Origin: Peromyscus leucopus
Taxonomy: Eukaryota > Chordata > Mammalia > Rodentia > Cricetidae
Reading direction: 5' to 3'
Assembly: GCF_004664715.2 (NCBI RefSeq)
Contig: NC_051072.1
Coordinates: 38,936,142 to 39,000,141, forward strand
Length of the DNA stretch: 64,000 nucleotides
Shown piece after piece: positions 14,439 through 26,110 of the stretch. The first letter of the stretch is position 1; each line of letters opens with the position of its first letter. The notes beneath the pieces were generated by a model. It searched no databases. It had not been told where the DNA came from and saw only the letters and a list, made by a program, of their open reading frames with translations. A program made the position numbers and the translations under genes.

Positions 14439-14610
14439 TGCCGGGCGGTGGTGGTGCACGTCTTTAATCCCAGCACTCGGGAGGCAGAGCCAGGCAGATC
14501 TCTGTGAGTTCGAGGCCAGCCTGGGCTACCAAGTGAGTCCCAGGAAAGGCACAAAGCTACACAGAGAAACACTGTCTTGAAAAAAAAAAGAAAGAAAGAA
14601 AGAAAAAGAA
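14439..14610 (+). repeat. B1 SINE, aaggcacaaagc subtype, with perfect 16-bp TSD
   Basis: Near full-length B1 with a (GAAA)n-type tail. The direct repeat agaaatctgggttaga is perfect at 14423-14438 and 14611-14626, indicating a relatively recent insertion. Confidence 0.95.
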
Positions 14611-14626
14611 AGAAATCTGGGTTAGA

Positions 14627-15190
14627 GGCTTTGTGGACATGTATGCAGCTATAAACTGTATTATTCCTCTAAGGAAATTGAAGAAACACAAGTTCCCACA
14701 TTCAATTGTATTCACTAATTTTGAGAAACTGTATTTTTTCACCTAGAAACTGAAGGCAGTGAGTAGAATGTTGTGGGTTATTTTGGTCTCAACGGGAGGC
14801 TATGAATTAAATGATCTTGTAGTACTTACTTAATACACTCTCTCCCCTTCTCTGTTTTGTCTTTCTGCCTCAAAAAAAAAAAAAAAAAACTATCCTCTGT
14901 ACGAATGTGCCAACTGTGCTCCTAGATGCAGAACAGAATTTACATAGACTGTAACTGCTTATTTGAACAACAAACATAGCCTCCTTTAGACATGAACTTT
15001 ATTTGTGGTTCAAACAAAAATGATTCCTCTCAAACAAGGCTAGAAAGATGAAGCCTGTGTTGGGTTTTGTTTCTTTTCTTCTTCTTCTTCTCTTTTTTTT
15101 TTTTGAGCAACTCATTCATTCTCTCAGCAATTTCCTAAGCAAGGCTAAGAGATTAAACACTAAATGAAGTACACAAAAGTTCCTGCTTAC
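14627..15190. other. Intron with poly-A and TTC/T-rich tracts
   Basis: An A19 run at about 14872-14889 and a ttcttcttc/T11 tract near 15070-15105. Nothing else recognised. Confidence 0.5.
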
Positions 15191-15234
15191 AGGGCCAGAG
15201 AGATGGCTGTACACAGGCACAACATGAATAAATA

Positions 15235-15235
<1 letters not shown>
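15191..15235 (+). repeat. Internally deleted B2/B3-type SINE remnant
   Basis: A head-like agggccagagagatggct is joined almost directly to a tail-like acatgaataaatag, so most of the SINE body is missing. Confidence 0.55.
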
Positions 15236-15323
<88 letters not shown>

Positions 15324-15343
15324 ACATATATTATATATATAAA
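15236..15343. repeat. (CA)n-(TA)n compound microsatellite
   Basis: Two CA blocks separated by tacatac, then (TA)n, continuing from the SINE tail in which it probably arose. Confidence 0.97.
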
Positions 15344-15399
15344 ATTCCGCTAACCCATAGTTGACATGCTGCTGGTCAGGCTGATCGTCTTTTCATTTT

Positions 15400-15560
15400 C
15401 ATAAACTTATACTCAACACCTGCGTTGTGTCATGTGCTGAGTACAACCAAGGAAAAGAGCTAGGCTTGGACTTCCAGGTGCTCAGAACCAGTGATTAAGG
15501 CAATCAGCGTGCCACGTGTGTGCAACCTGTTCAGTAAAGGGAAAGGAAGCAGTACTAATG
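15400..15560 (+). repeat. Probable L2 LINE fragment
   Basis: The tactcaacacctgcgttgtg / catgtgctgagtacaaccaa block resembles the L2 segment normally reading ...caacacctactatgtgccagg. Similarity may extend to about 15990 but is too weak to bound. Confidence 0.45.
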
Positions 15561-16054
15561 GCAGAGATGAGGGACAGGACAAGTGATCCTTGGTACAGCC
15601 TGGAAGCGATCCTGAGCCACTTTCTGCAAGGGAGGATGTCAGTCTTGAGTCCCCAAGGCAAACTGAAGAACTGACTTGGCGGAGGACAGAAGGTGGCATT
15701 TGGTACAGAGGTGCTAATGTCATTGGCAGGACAGGGGTTCTTCAGATAACTACAAACAGATCAGGTCTAAGCAGGCAGCCAATGTGCAAAAGTGAAGGCA
15801 GCCAGGTAACCGTACAGTATCCTAAGAGCTTCCAACTGTTCCTGAAGACTCCATTGCAGTTCTTCCAGGCTACAACATCATGTAGTCAATTTGCTTTTTG
15901 GAATGAAGTGGAAAGTGATGAGGCAAGGTAGGGATTGCTGGACATAGGAGGAGAAATCGGACCAGAACTGGAGAAGGGGGCGGGGAGTGCAAAGCCAGGT
16001 GAAGCATGTCCCAAGAGTAAAGAAAAGAGAATTTCAAAGGAGAGTGCCGTTATA

Positions 16055-16320
16055 GACTGAAGGTTCGAATTTCCCTCACATCAGTATGTTGAAGTCTAAT
16101 CCTCGCTGATGTTGTCATGGCTTGCTAACTGGAAGTGCCCAGGTTAGGACATTAGAGCTTGTACATGTGGGGCTAACCCCTTCGAAGAGGACATTCTTCT
16201 TCTGTTATGAGGAAACAGAGGGGAGGAGCTGGCAGCCTATACCCACAGGGGTCCTCCACAGAAGCGTGGGGGGGGGGGCAATCATCTTGATTCCAGTCCT
16301 TCTGTCCTGAGAACTGTGAA
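16055..16320 (+). repeat. MaLR-type LTR fragment (MLT1/MST-like)
   Basis: The start (actgaaggttcgaatttccc, then atgttgaagtctaatcctcg) and the later gaggaaacagaggggaggag follow the MaLR LTR layout. Diverged, so placement to family is tentative. Confidence 0.5.
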
Positions 16321-16549
16321 AAAGAGATGTTCAAAGTCCACAACGAGGTATTTTGTTTAATAGCTAGAATTAAGACAAATACTAAAGCTTTGCCACTGAT
16401 AGTCAAGATAGGCCATATATACCCACAGATTTGGGGTAAGACAATTTACATTCCCATCTCATATTTTAGCAACACAATACTAAAAAGAATATTAAAGAAT
16501 ATTACGGGGGAAGTTTTTGTCTAGGAAGCTGTCAAAATTAAGTAACAAT

Positions 16550-16678
16550 AAAGCTAGATATAGATGCACACACATATAATGTCAGCACTCAGTGGTCTGA
16601 GGCAGGAGGGTCCTGAGTTCAAGGCTAGCCTGGATTACTTTAGAAAGTAAAATTATGTCTCAAAAAATAAAAAAAAAC
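16550..16678 (+). repeat. Degenerate B1 SINE
   Basis: From agatatagatgcacacacat through gaggcaggagggtcctgagt and caaggctagcctggatta to atgtctcaaaaaataaaaa, a B1 with many substitutions. Confidence 0.75.
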
Positions 16679-16878
16679 AATAAGAAATTTGCAAGTAGGC
16701 TTCAAAACAATGATGTGTACATTCTATTATTGCAATGTTATGAATCAATCTTATTCCTTGTAGAGAGAATGAGGGTGGCCATCTATGTTTCCATTAAATA
16801 CAATCAGCCTTATGGTCCAACAGTCTTTGCATCTTTGTTTGTAAATGACTATACACATCATTCTTTGGAAAACATAAT

Positions 16879-17242
16879 GAAGGGCTGTGAAGACAGTGCA
16901 GTTGATAAAGTGCTGATTGGCTAACATGAGGACCTGAAGTTGGTCTTCAGAACCCACAAGAAAAAGCTGAGCATAGACCCGGGCACTTGCAATCCCAAGA
17001 CCAGGGAAGAAAAGCCAGGTAGATCTTTAGGGCTCATTGAGCAGCCATCCCAGTGAGAGGCTATATCTCAAATAAAGTGGACAGTTCCTAAACTATATAA
17101 ACCTGAAATTGACCCCTGGCATACACAAACATATACACATTGGAACCCATACATGTGTCTACATGAGCATGTGCCCACATGTGTACATGTAAGTGTGAGT
17201 ACACACATACACACACACACACATACACATACACACACACCC
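16879..17242 (+). repeat. Composite rodent SINE (tRNA-like head, B1-like middle) ending in (CA)n
   Basis: The head gaagggctgtgaagacagtg is followed by gaggacctgaagttgg, aagctgagcatagacccggg, gccagtgagagg-like sequence and a CA-rich tail. A second copy of the same type lies at 19882-20183. Confidence 0.6.
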
Positions 17243-18601
17243 TATTAAATATCTTTAAAAAAAAAAAAAAGAGCTCTTGTTGCAGCCCAACTCAGACATT
17301 TCAGCTCTCTGATTTCTGACTCTTATCTGAGGTAGTTATTGCTTTACAGGTTGTCAACTTTTAGTCAACTGGAGTTGAATCACATATTGTAGGTGGCATT
17401 GCTAAACTGACCAGAAGCTGACAAAGATCCAGTCCAATAATTCCAGAGTCCTGTGGATGGAGTCCACTCATGGAACAGTGTGGACATTTAATATGTAAAA
17501 TTGAAATACAAATTACGTCAGGAAAATAAGATTGACGATGAATAGGAAGTCTGGAATATGTATGCAGACTCATTTCTGCCTATGTCCATCTGACTCTCAC
17601 CACTTAATACTTAACCAGTAAATGTAACAGTTTCTTCTTAATTTCTACAATCGCCAATGGCAATCCAATCCTCATCTGTTCATTTCTACATGGGTGCGAT
17701 AGCCCACAATCTTCTTGTGTTCACTTTTTCTTAGGATATACATCTTTATAAGGTCAGAACAGTCCTGTCTAAACTTTGTTTTCAACATGCCATGTCTTTG
17801 GTCATGATTCTGATGTGCAAATTCCCTTCCACCTGTACTATTATCATGCTTATGTTCCCAGAAGACTTTACTTCAGCTTGTCTTCAGTACTCTTCTAAAC
17901 TCTGCCATTGTAGTTACTGGGGCATCCCCCAACAAGCCTGCAATGCCGGTGGGTGGCTAAAGGGCATGGAGAAGAAGCACTCTGGAGATGGTTTCCCGGA
18001 ACAGCTTCTGCTTTGCCGCATGTAAGCAGCTACTCACACAGGGGAAGCCTATGGACTGTGACTGGATTGGTGAGCACATGGCCTTGGATTGAACAGTAAG
18101 CTCTCATGCACCAGGGTCTCTATGCAGAAGAAGTGCCTAAAGGAAAGGTGAAGAGTGTCGACACATCAGGAGGGCAGTTACCAGCTACTCACCATACTTC
18201 AGAATTCAGTGTTCTGACTTCTGGGAATACTCAGAAGCATGGTGTGCCATGGCTTAAAAGCACAATGTACCAGGTAGGCTGGCTGCCAGGTCATGCCTGC
18301 ACTTTCTTCTACAAAATTCTGATTTATTAACTAGCCCATCTACAACTACACCTCCTTAGCTGTTCAACCTGAACACAATTTTGCTAGCTTTTGTCTCTGT
18401 AATTTTCTGCACTTGTACCTAGGCCTTTTTAAAAAAAAAATAAATAAATAAACAACATGTCTAGGATAGTTCCTGACATTTATAGGATTTCAGAAGATAG
18501 TTATGCATGAATAATCAATAAGCATAACTGTTTTGTAACAAATAAGAATTTTTTCCAAGAGTCAAGCAGAAATATCGTCTGAACGTGGATCCCTAGATAT
18601 A

Positions 18602-18603
<2 letters not shown>
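17243..18603. other. Intron, nothing recognised
   Basis: Short A-rich runs near 17257 and 18430. No element or exon identified. Confidence 0.45.

Positions 18604-18648
<45 letters not shown>
18604..18648. repeat. (CT)n microsatellite
   Basis: About 22 CT units. A (TA)n tract follows at 18759-18793. Confidence 0.97.
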
Positions 18649-18653
<5 letters not shown>

Positions 18654-18754
18654 TGAAGAGTTTCAGGAACAAACATTTCCAGAACTTAGGTGTAGTCAAG
18701 CAAATCAGTGTCCTGTTAAAGTTAAATATGAGTATTAAAACCTAAATAACCGAG

Positions 18755-18758
<4 letters not shown>

Positions 18759-18793
<35 letters not shown>
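18759..18793. repeat. (TA)n microsatellite
   Basis: About 17 TA units. Confidence 0.96.
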
Positions 18794-18795
<2 letters not shown>

Positions 18796-19881
18796 TGATC
18801 TTAGGAGTGTAAGGTGAAATTACATAGTAATTAATACATAGGTAAGAAACTTGGCAGGAAATGGTTAAATAGAGTAGATGTCAAGTGCTACCCTAAACCA
18901 AAAGCAAAAGAAGAGATTCTCCTGAAGACATAGTGGAAAATCCTGCTGGTCCATGCTCAGCTTAGCCATAGTGTTCACTTTTACCTTCTGATAGCCATAA
19001 CTGAATTTGGTTTGTTTTTTTTTCTTTCAATACAGCAAGATTCAGCACCACCTTGTTCCCTGTCTGCATTCTGTGTTCCCAGTTCCATCCCCTCCATCTC
19101 ACCCCCATGTTTCTCCACCCCCAAACTCCCTCCACACGTATTCATTGCTAGATTTTTCCTTTTCTAAGAGATTTCTTAATCTTCACACCTTTAATAATAC
19201 CATCCCTAACAGGACATTTCAGTCTTAAAAAATAATTTTCTTGCCTTGATAGTTCGGAACCATGTTACGCCTGTATTTGTTTTCACCGCCAACTTGACTT
19301 TACTCATACTCCTCTTGTGCCCACCACCCTTTTCATCTTTCGTCTTCCCTCCTCACTTGGCAAGCACAGCATCTTAAATGAGTGCCCATCAATGAGGAAG
19401 GGTCATTGACTAAAGGGTTCTGATAGCTCTGCGATTTAAAAGACACCGTGCTTCTTCACTTTTTTGGAAGCCTAATAAGTCTTTTGAGAATCGGATGCCA
19501 ATGTCCCCAGAAAACTTAACATAAAGTCATAGAATCAGTATTTTTTTAAATCCTAACAGTGTTTGCTGACTTCCCTGATATCATCAAGGGCTCCAGGTTG
19601 AAAATGTGTGCCCGGGAAAGGGAAGGCAATTATTTTCATCACCCCTTCCCGAGAAACTTATTCAGAATCAGGATCAGGATCTGCTTTCTTCTTTCACTGT
19701 CTCACCAATCTCTGTTTTACATTGAAACCTCTTTCATTGTAAGCCATCTAATGGAAAGTAATAGCACAGAGACAGTGATTCCATTTAAAGCAATGGAAGC
19801 CATGTTAAGGAAACACACACACTCCAAAAAAGATCGGGGCTTTCTAGTAGACCAATCTTTTGAGAATTAAGCTTTAACGCT
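18794..19881. other. Intron, nothing recognised
   Basis: Pyrimidine-rich patch at about 19040-19130. No reliable element or exon. Confidence 0.4.
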
Positions 19882-20183
19882 GAGGCTGGGGAATAGGTCT
19901 CGGTTGACAAAGTTTTTTACCATGCAGGCATGAAGATGAGAGCCCCAGAACCTCAGCATCTGCCTAAAATCCAGGTGGGTATGTTGGCTCATCTTTAATC
20001 CCAATGCTTGGGAGGAAAAGACTCTGGGTCCCAGGGCAGTGAGAGAATCTGCCACAGAAGAGTTCATGGAGAATAAACAAGGGATTGTCAACAGTCAACT
20101 CATTGTCAGCCCTGGCCTCCACATGCACATGCCCATGGTCCCCCACATACACATGCACTTACACACACACACACACACACATA
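19882..20183 (+). repeat. Composite rodent SINE with (CA)n tail
   Basis: Same architecture as 16879-17242: tRNA-like head, tggctcatctttaatcccaa B1-like middle, cctggcctccacatgcacat and a CA tail. Confidence 0.6.
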
Positions 20184-20529
20184 TAAAGCACACATGGAAG
20201 AAGAAAGTAAAACCATATATACTATGAACAGAGCCTCAAAAAGATTATTTCTTATTTTAATATTTATTGCCATTACTTGTATTATATGTTAACCCCATAA
20301 GTGATAAAACCAGCCTACTGGTAAACCTGTGTTTGGTAACTACCTGGGCATTATAGAAAAAGTTCCAAGCTGTGGAATACACCAGGTATAACCATTTGCC
20401 ACTTGTATATGAGCAGGCTCCATACACAAAGTGCTATAAGAAAACTTCATTTTTAAAGACTTCACCAAAGCTCATGAAACAATTTATAAAATGTATTTGG
20501 ATGTCATGTGAATGAGTGCTTTCCTTGTA

Positions 20530-20859
20530 TGAATGTATGTTCATTGCATGTATGCGTGATGCTGGTGGAGACCAGAAAAAGGCCATCAAATCCCCTGGAA
20601 CTGGAGTTACAGATAGTTGTAAGCCACCATGTGGGTGCAGAGGTGCAAGAACAGTAACACTTTTTTTTTTTTTTCTGGAGACAGGGTTTCTCCGTGTAGT
20701 TTTGGTGCCTGTCCTGGATCTCACTCTGTAGACCATGCTGGCCTCGAACTCACAGAGATCCATCTGGCTCTGCCTCCTAAGTGCTGGGACTAAAGTCGAG
20801 AGCCACCTCTGCCCAGCTAGCAGTAATACTCTTAACTACTGAACCATCTCTCCAACCCC
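20530..20859 (-). repeat. B3-type SINE, inverted, split by a B1
   Basis: Left part gatgctggtggagaccag ... agccaccatgtgggtgcaga and right part ctcttaactactgaaccatc / tctccaacccc are the two ends of an inverted B3/B2-type SINE. They are separated by the B1 at 20661-20820. Confidence 0.82.
20661..20820 (-). repeat. B1 SINE nested in the B3 SINE
   Basis: Poly-T then gacagggtttctccgtgtag ... gtgctgggactaaagtcgag, an inverted B1. Flanks cagtaacac (20652-20660) and cagtaatac (20821-20829) are a one-mismatch TSD, so this insertion is younger than the host SINE. Confidence 0.92.
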
Positions 20860-20999
20860 AATAAATTAGTCATATAGTCTTGCAAAGATATCTAGGAAAA
20901 TATAGACTTGTATAACCAAGCTCTTAGATACACATGCAAGAATCCATACCCCCTTGGGCTCCTTGGGGAAGTAGAATGACAAGTCAGAAAGAGCAGGGT

Positions 21000-21190
21000 C
21001 TTGAATCACTCAGAATCTGAATTCTAGAATTCTAGTTGTGTTATTTATTGTTCTGTGCCATCTTTATATAGTACCTGTATGCTTCTCTATTTTATAAATT
21101 AAGGATTGTACAGCTACTATGGAAAACGGGTATGAAAATACATGTGAAACCCCAAGTGCAGTATCTGACTTATAATAAGTACTCAAGCCA
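21000..21190 (+). repeat. MIR
   Basis: The sequence runs from gttctgtgccatctttat through ttctctattttataaattaa to cagtatctgacttataataa and gtactcaa. It follows the MIR consensus including its (gcctggcacatagtaa)-like 3' part. Confidence 0.65.
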
Positions 21191-21868
21191 TAGCAAGTAT
21201 CCTGACCTACCTTACAAAGTTGTTTAAGTAAGCTAATCTGTAATAAGATATTTAGAATATGGGAGTTCCCTTATTCATATTCTTGATCATAAAACACTTA
21301 AAATTTTTCTATCAACAACATTTAAGTGCTAACCAATTATGACCTTAACGTGAATGAACAATCTCACATCTGAAAAAGCCTTTGTTAGACTACACTAAAT
21401 CATGCAAAATCAGTATATATGAACATATATGATTAGGGTACAGCATAGGTAATAACTAAGCATCACTTACAATGAGATTACAAGAAGAATCACTGCAAAC
21501 ATTTCCCAAAGAATGTGCCAGGGAACCCGATCTTTATAATATTCTTGCTAGAAGAGGTCTTTGGCTAAACAAGCTTGAGAAATTGCATGTGCAGCTGCTT
21601 TTTGGAGATTTGTAGTGGATATAAGCCAATCAAAAGATAGACCCTCTGTAGTTCAGTTAGTGTCACTTAACAGGCATCATCTAAACTTTGGAGTATTTTC
21701 TTCCATCTGTCCATTATCATTGCTTGATAAATCATACCTTAAAACATTGTCCTATGACTCAGATGTCAGATAAATCATGTGATACAAAGGTTTCTACATA
21801 TCACACATCTCCATTTCTTAATATTCCATTTCTCTTGTCTTTGTAGCCCACTTCTTGTTCTTTTTCTA
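21191..21868. other. Intron, nothing recognised
   Basis: AT-rich unique-looking sequence. Confidence 0.4.
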
Positions 21869-21910
21869 GTATGTAGGTATGTATGTATGCATGCATGCAT
21901 GCATGCACAC
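21869..21910. repeat. (GTAT)n-(GCAT)n tetranucleotide tract
   Basis: gtatgtatgtat changes to gcatgcatgcatgcatgcac. Confidence 0.93.
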
Positions 21911-21923
21911 ATTGTATGTATCT

Positions 21924-22038
21924 ATTATTTTGAGATGGGATCTTGCTGAGTTGCTCAGGCTAGCTTTGAATTACCTGCCCACCTCAACCTCTGGAGTAGC
22001 TAGGATTACAAGCTTGTGTGTATAACTGTGCTTGGCTC
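21924..22038 (-). repeat. Old B1-type (7SL-derived) SINE, inverted
   Basis: gagatgggatcttgctgag ... ggattacaagcttgtgtgt ... ctgtgcttggct is an inverted 7SL-derived monomer with proto-B1-like divergence. Confidence 0.65.
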
Positions 22039-22903
22039 CTCCTGCCTTCATGACATATGCTATTGAGAAATGTAAGTAATGTTCCTCCCTCTTTTCCTCT
22101 TCATTTTCTCTCCTTGAAGAGCAATCAAAATCCCCATCCATATTTACAGCGTTCTCTGTGATGTGCTAGTTACAGTGAAATCCAAGAACATGAAAGATTC
22201 AGTGGCCTAGACCTAGGCAAGACCTTACAATATCCTACAGAGAATATCACACACAAGATCAGCTGCTGCCTAGAAATGGTATAAGGTGGCACATAAATCA
22301 TTCAGCTAGAGAAGGCTACTGAAATGCAGAGCAGGGAGGGGGCAGGGTATGGACTGAGGCTGAGTGAGTGGAGAAGAAGGAAGAAGGTGTCCTGGATGAG
22401 AGTCTGCAGCAGAGTCTGTGGTTTGTAAGGTGACAGGCGCGGGGGCTCGGGCTGACATTGTTTCCAAGTAGAAGAAATTGATGCAGCCCGAATAAGGGTT
22501 TCACTCACGGGCTGTAAATGCATGGAAGAGATTCCTCCTAGGGAGAGGAGGGAAATAAAGTTGAAAACAGACATGTGGCCTTGAGCTAATGGATGTTGTG
22601 GGCATTGGGTAAGTGCACTGGTAGTTCTGGGAGAGAAAACAGACAAGAGACAAGGAGGGACATTAGGACGCCACTGTAGCGGTGGAGAGATGCAGAGGGA
22701 AGCGGACTCCTGGAGGCATGCCTTTTACTCCTGCTGTCCTGAGCCATAAAGCATTAGGTTCAAATGGCAGCTTGGTAAGCCAGCATCATCCGGAAAACTT
22801 TTGCCAAGTGTTTTCGGTTTGCTCTTTTGTACAGTAAGGTCACCCCCACCCCCCAACCCCCACAAATGCATCCTCTGGAAGGTTTACTCTAGTCATTTAC
22901 ACA
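22039..22903. other. Intron, nothing recognised
   Basis: Includes a moderately GC-rich purine-heavy patch (22330-22740) of unknown origin. It could be an old repeat, but I could not match it. Confidence 0.4.
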
Positions 22904-22916
22904 CATTTTATTGGAT

Positions 22917-23065
22917 TATTTTTTTCCTAAGACAGGGTTTCTCTGTGTAACATTGGCTGTCCTGGATCTCATTCTGTAGACCAGGTTGGCCTCGAACTCA
23001 CAGAGGTCTCCCTGCCTCTGCCTCCCAAGTGCTGGGATTAAAGGCGTGTACCAACCACTGCCTGC
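22917..23065 (-). repeat. B1 SINE, inverted, with TSD
   Basis: gacagggtttctctgtgtaa ... gtgctgggattaaaggcgtg. The 13-bp duplication cattttattggat flanks it at 22904-22916 and 23066-23078. Confidence 0.94.
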
Positions 23066-23116
23066 CATTTTATTGGATATTTAAGACTAACTTTGACTTT
23101 AAAAAAGCATATATTC

Positions 23117-23783
23117 TGCATCCAGATTTCTGTGGGCCTCTTTAGCACTTTGTTTCTTCCTTTTCTCATGTGGTCTTCATTTACCATGGTCTCCTATTCC
23201 TTGTTCTCCCTCTCTTTTCTTGATCCAGCTAGGATCTCCTGCTCTCTTTCCCTCAACCCTCGCAGACATCCACGGCTAGGCCCTAGGTGGAGCACTGGGA
23301 GTCTAATTAGTGAGAAAGAGGAGGGTCTATATGAGCGAGAATTGTTGAAACCAAGGTTGGATAAAGCACAGGGACAAATAACAAAATGAATGGAAACACA
23401 TGAACTATGAACCAAAGGCTGAGAGGCCCCCAGCTGGATCAGGCCCTCTGAATAGGTGAGACAGTCGATTGGCTTGATCTGTTTGGGAGGCATCTAGGCA
23501 GTGGTACCAGGTCCTGGGCTCATTGCATGAGTTAGCTGTTTGAAACCTGGGACTTATGCAGGGACGCTTGGCTCAATCTGGGAGGAGGGGACTGGACCTG
23601 CCTGGATTGAGTCTATCAGGTCGATCCCAGTCCTCAGGGGAGACCTTGATCTGGAGGAGGTGGGAATGGGGGGGGTGGGCTGGGAGGAAGGAGAGGGGGA
23701 CAGGAAGAGAGAGAACAAGGGAATCTGTGGCTATTTTGTAGAACTGGATAGTATAGTAAAATAAATAAAAAAATATTTTGAAA
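23117..23783 (+). mobile_element. 667-bp 5'-truncated L1 (3' UTR only) with perfect 16-bp TSD
   Basis: The block reads as rodent L1 3' UTR: a pyrimidine-rich start, cttgatccagctaggatctc, cgcagacatccacggctagg, agctggatcaggccctctga, a G-rich run near 23655-23705 and an aaaataaataaaa tail. The direct repeat aaaaaagcatatattc is perfect at 23101-23116 and 23784-23799. It contains no open L1 ORF. Insertion is in the orientation opposite to Pde4d transcription. Confidence 0.9.
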
Positions 23784-23799
23784 AAAAAAGCATATATTC

Positions 23800-24317
23800 A
23801 TGTCCTTATTTCTTTTTAATTGGACTTGCTTAAATTTAAATGTGTGATTTATTTGTAAAACATTTATCAAGTCTGTGACATGTAACACACAAGAGCTGCT
23901 TTTTATAACAATCCATCTCCTCCCTATCTCTTCTTAAAACACAACACTAAAAAGGAATCTTGTTTAGGTACATACTTATGATACTGATGGAAGACCACAC
24001 CTCCCTGTACTTCTTTGAAAATAAACACAACAAACAAATTCACAATTAAGCATATCCACTATTCACTTGGAAAGAGTCAATATCTTGAAAGTGTTCTGTC
24101 TTCATGAGCTCCAGTCCCCAGCTTATACTTTTAGTATGCTTCAGTATCCTCCCACAAGTAGCCATTGTGGAGAACTCAACTTCTGTGGGGTGTGCCATGA
24201 CTTTCTGACACCTCCTTTTATTTATACAGGTTTGGAAGTATTAAGTGAGATCCAGCCACTTCTATTTATCAGTGAGATGCAACTATGTACATGCAAACTA
24301 ATATATGTGAATTCTAC
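23800..24317. other. Intron, nothing recognised
   Basis: AT-rich sequence without a recognisable element. Confidence 0.4.
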
Positions 24318-24395
24318 ACATACACACACAACATATATATATATATATACACACACACACATATATATATATATTTCTATACATATATACACAGA
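24318..24395. repeat. (CA)n/(TA)n compound microsatellite
   Basis: Alternating CA and TA blocks. Further tatata-rich tracts continue at about 24590-24780. Confidence 0.95.
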
Positions 24396-25441
24396 TGACT
24401 TGATTAAAATTGGAGGTGCAATGAATACTATTGTTAATTGTGCTCATGGTTGTAGGTATGTGTGTGCTAATTGCTAATATAAAATCATGGACAGGAATCT
24501 TGTGATAGTTGTATTTGTTTAAAATAAGATGGTGGTAGCTGCTACTCTAAGTAATTCTAATGTTTTATATGAGTGTGTATGTACATGTAACATATATATT
24601 CATGACAAAATTTGTTATTAGGTTCATTAATAGGCCATAGATTTCAACTTAAGTGAAACAAAAGGAGTAATACATATATACACATATATGATACAAAATA
24701 AATCTATATATAATTAAAGCAGTATATATTAAAGTTTTTATATATACCATATGCACACAGATACACATTTTATCTGATATACAAAGAATAGAAAAAACTT
24801 CATACAAAATAACATTTATTTTTATAACGTGCAGTTGGCGCTGTTGTTTCCTATTCTACTTAATCTGCTAAAGTCTTGATTTGATCCACTAGGTTGAATT
24901 TGAAGCATGCCAATTGATTTGGAAGTACAAAAGTCAGAATTAGCTCATTCGATGCACGAAACTTTGATTCTTACGTTTCCTCCCTCCCTTTTGTAATAGA
25001 TTTCCCCGCTACTTCTCTGCTTCACACGAGAGGTGAAGCCTAGGGCACTCGGTGGTGCACGCCAGCTAACAGGTATGCATTTATAAAGAACTTCTGCACA
25101 CATCTGCGAGTTTCCATGGAGTGGAACACTATAGGTGTGCCAACTGGGCATATAAGTCAGAGGGCACTCACTAAGTGGATCTAGAAGCCATCACATTATG
25201 AGACTGCATAAATGAATGAAAATGCTTGGTGGGTCTTAAATTCTGGTCAGTAGGATCACAGAGAGAACAACAGACTATTGGAACGTTGGCCAACTATTGC
25301 TAGAGTTTTGTCTTTTAAAAATCCCATATTTAAACTATTAAGACAACATTTAGCTTTTAGAAATTTCTACATTTTTAAAAAGTTAAATACTTTAAGGAAC
25401 ATACAAATTAAGAGTATGGACTTCAGTGGTCATGCCGCTCA

Positions 25442-25445
<4 letters not shown>
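24396..25445. other. AT-rich intron
   Basis: Several tatata/acatat tracts at 24590-24780. No element or exon recognised. Confidence 0.45.

Positions 25446-25483
<38 letters not shown>
25446..25483. repeat. (TG)n microsatellite
   Basis: About 18 TG units. Confidence 0.97.
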
Positions 25484-25485
<2 letters not shown>

Positions 25486-25889
25486 ATGCTGCATATTTGT
25501 CTTTGTGAAACACACTCAGCCCTGGCATATGTATAGAAGTCCAAGGACAACCTCAGGTATTGCTCCTTCCAGTGTGTTTAAGACAGGGTCTCTTACAGTT
25601 TACTGCTTCATATACCAGGCTCTGTGGCCTACAAACTTCTGGGTATTCTCTCTCTTCCACCTCTACCGCACCATAGAAGCAGTGAGATTACAGCTGTGTG
25701 CATCCACATTCCACCAGTTCTGGGAATTGTGTGGCAAGAAGTTTACATATTGGTCCTTCTCCCCAGCGTGAGTTTGCTTTTTCCTAGCCACAGTTTTTAC
25801 TATTAGTAACAGAAACTTTCCTAAGGGTAGTGTTTTAGCAAATCCCACAGGGAGTTGATCATTTCAAGGTAGAATAAAGAAATATGATT

Positions 25890-26005
25890 GCCAGGCATGG
25901 TGGCACACGTACGTCTTCCCACCATTCATGAGGTTGAAGCAGGAGGGCCATAAAAGCTAGGTGTTTGAGACAAGGCTGATAAACATAGTAAGATCCCATC
26001 CCGGC
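25890..26005 (+). repeat. Degenerate B1/B4-type SINE
   Basis: gccaggcatggtggcacacg ... gaagcaggagggccataaaa ... agtaagatcccatccc, a worn 7SL-derived SINE. Confidence 0.65.
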
Positions 26006-26033
26006 GGGGCGGGGGTTGGTGGGGTGGGGAGGT

Positions 26034-26110
26034 GGCTTTTTGTGGAATGCTAACGTGGGGTCAAGGAAAGAAAAGTTGACTTTTTGTGGAATGCTGACGT
26101 GGGGGTCAAC
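26034..26110 (+). repeat. 44-bp-period duplication, possibly within an old LTR
   Basis: ctttttgtggaatgctaacg at 26036 recurs as ctttttgtggaatgctgacg at 26080, each followed by tggg(g)gtcaa. About 32 bp of each 44-bp unit is conserved. Downstream 26110-26480 has ctcttaaaaataaactcttc and pyrimidine-rich sequence like an LTR R/U5, but I cannot define LTR ends. Confidence 0.6.
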
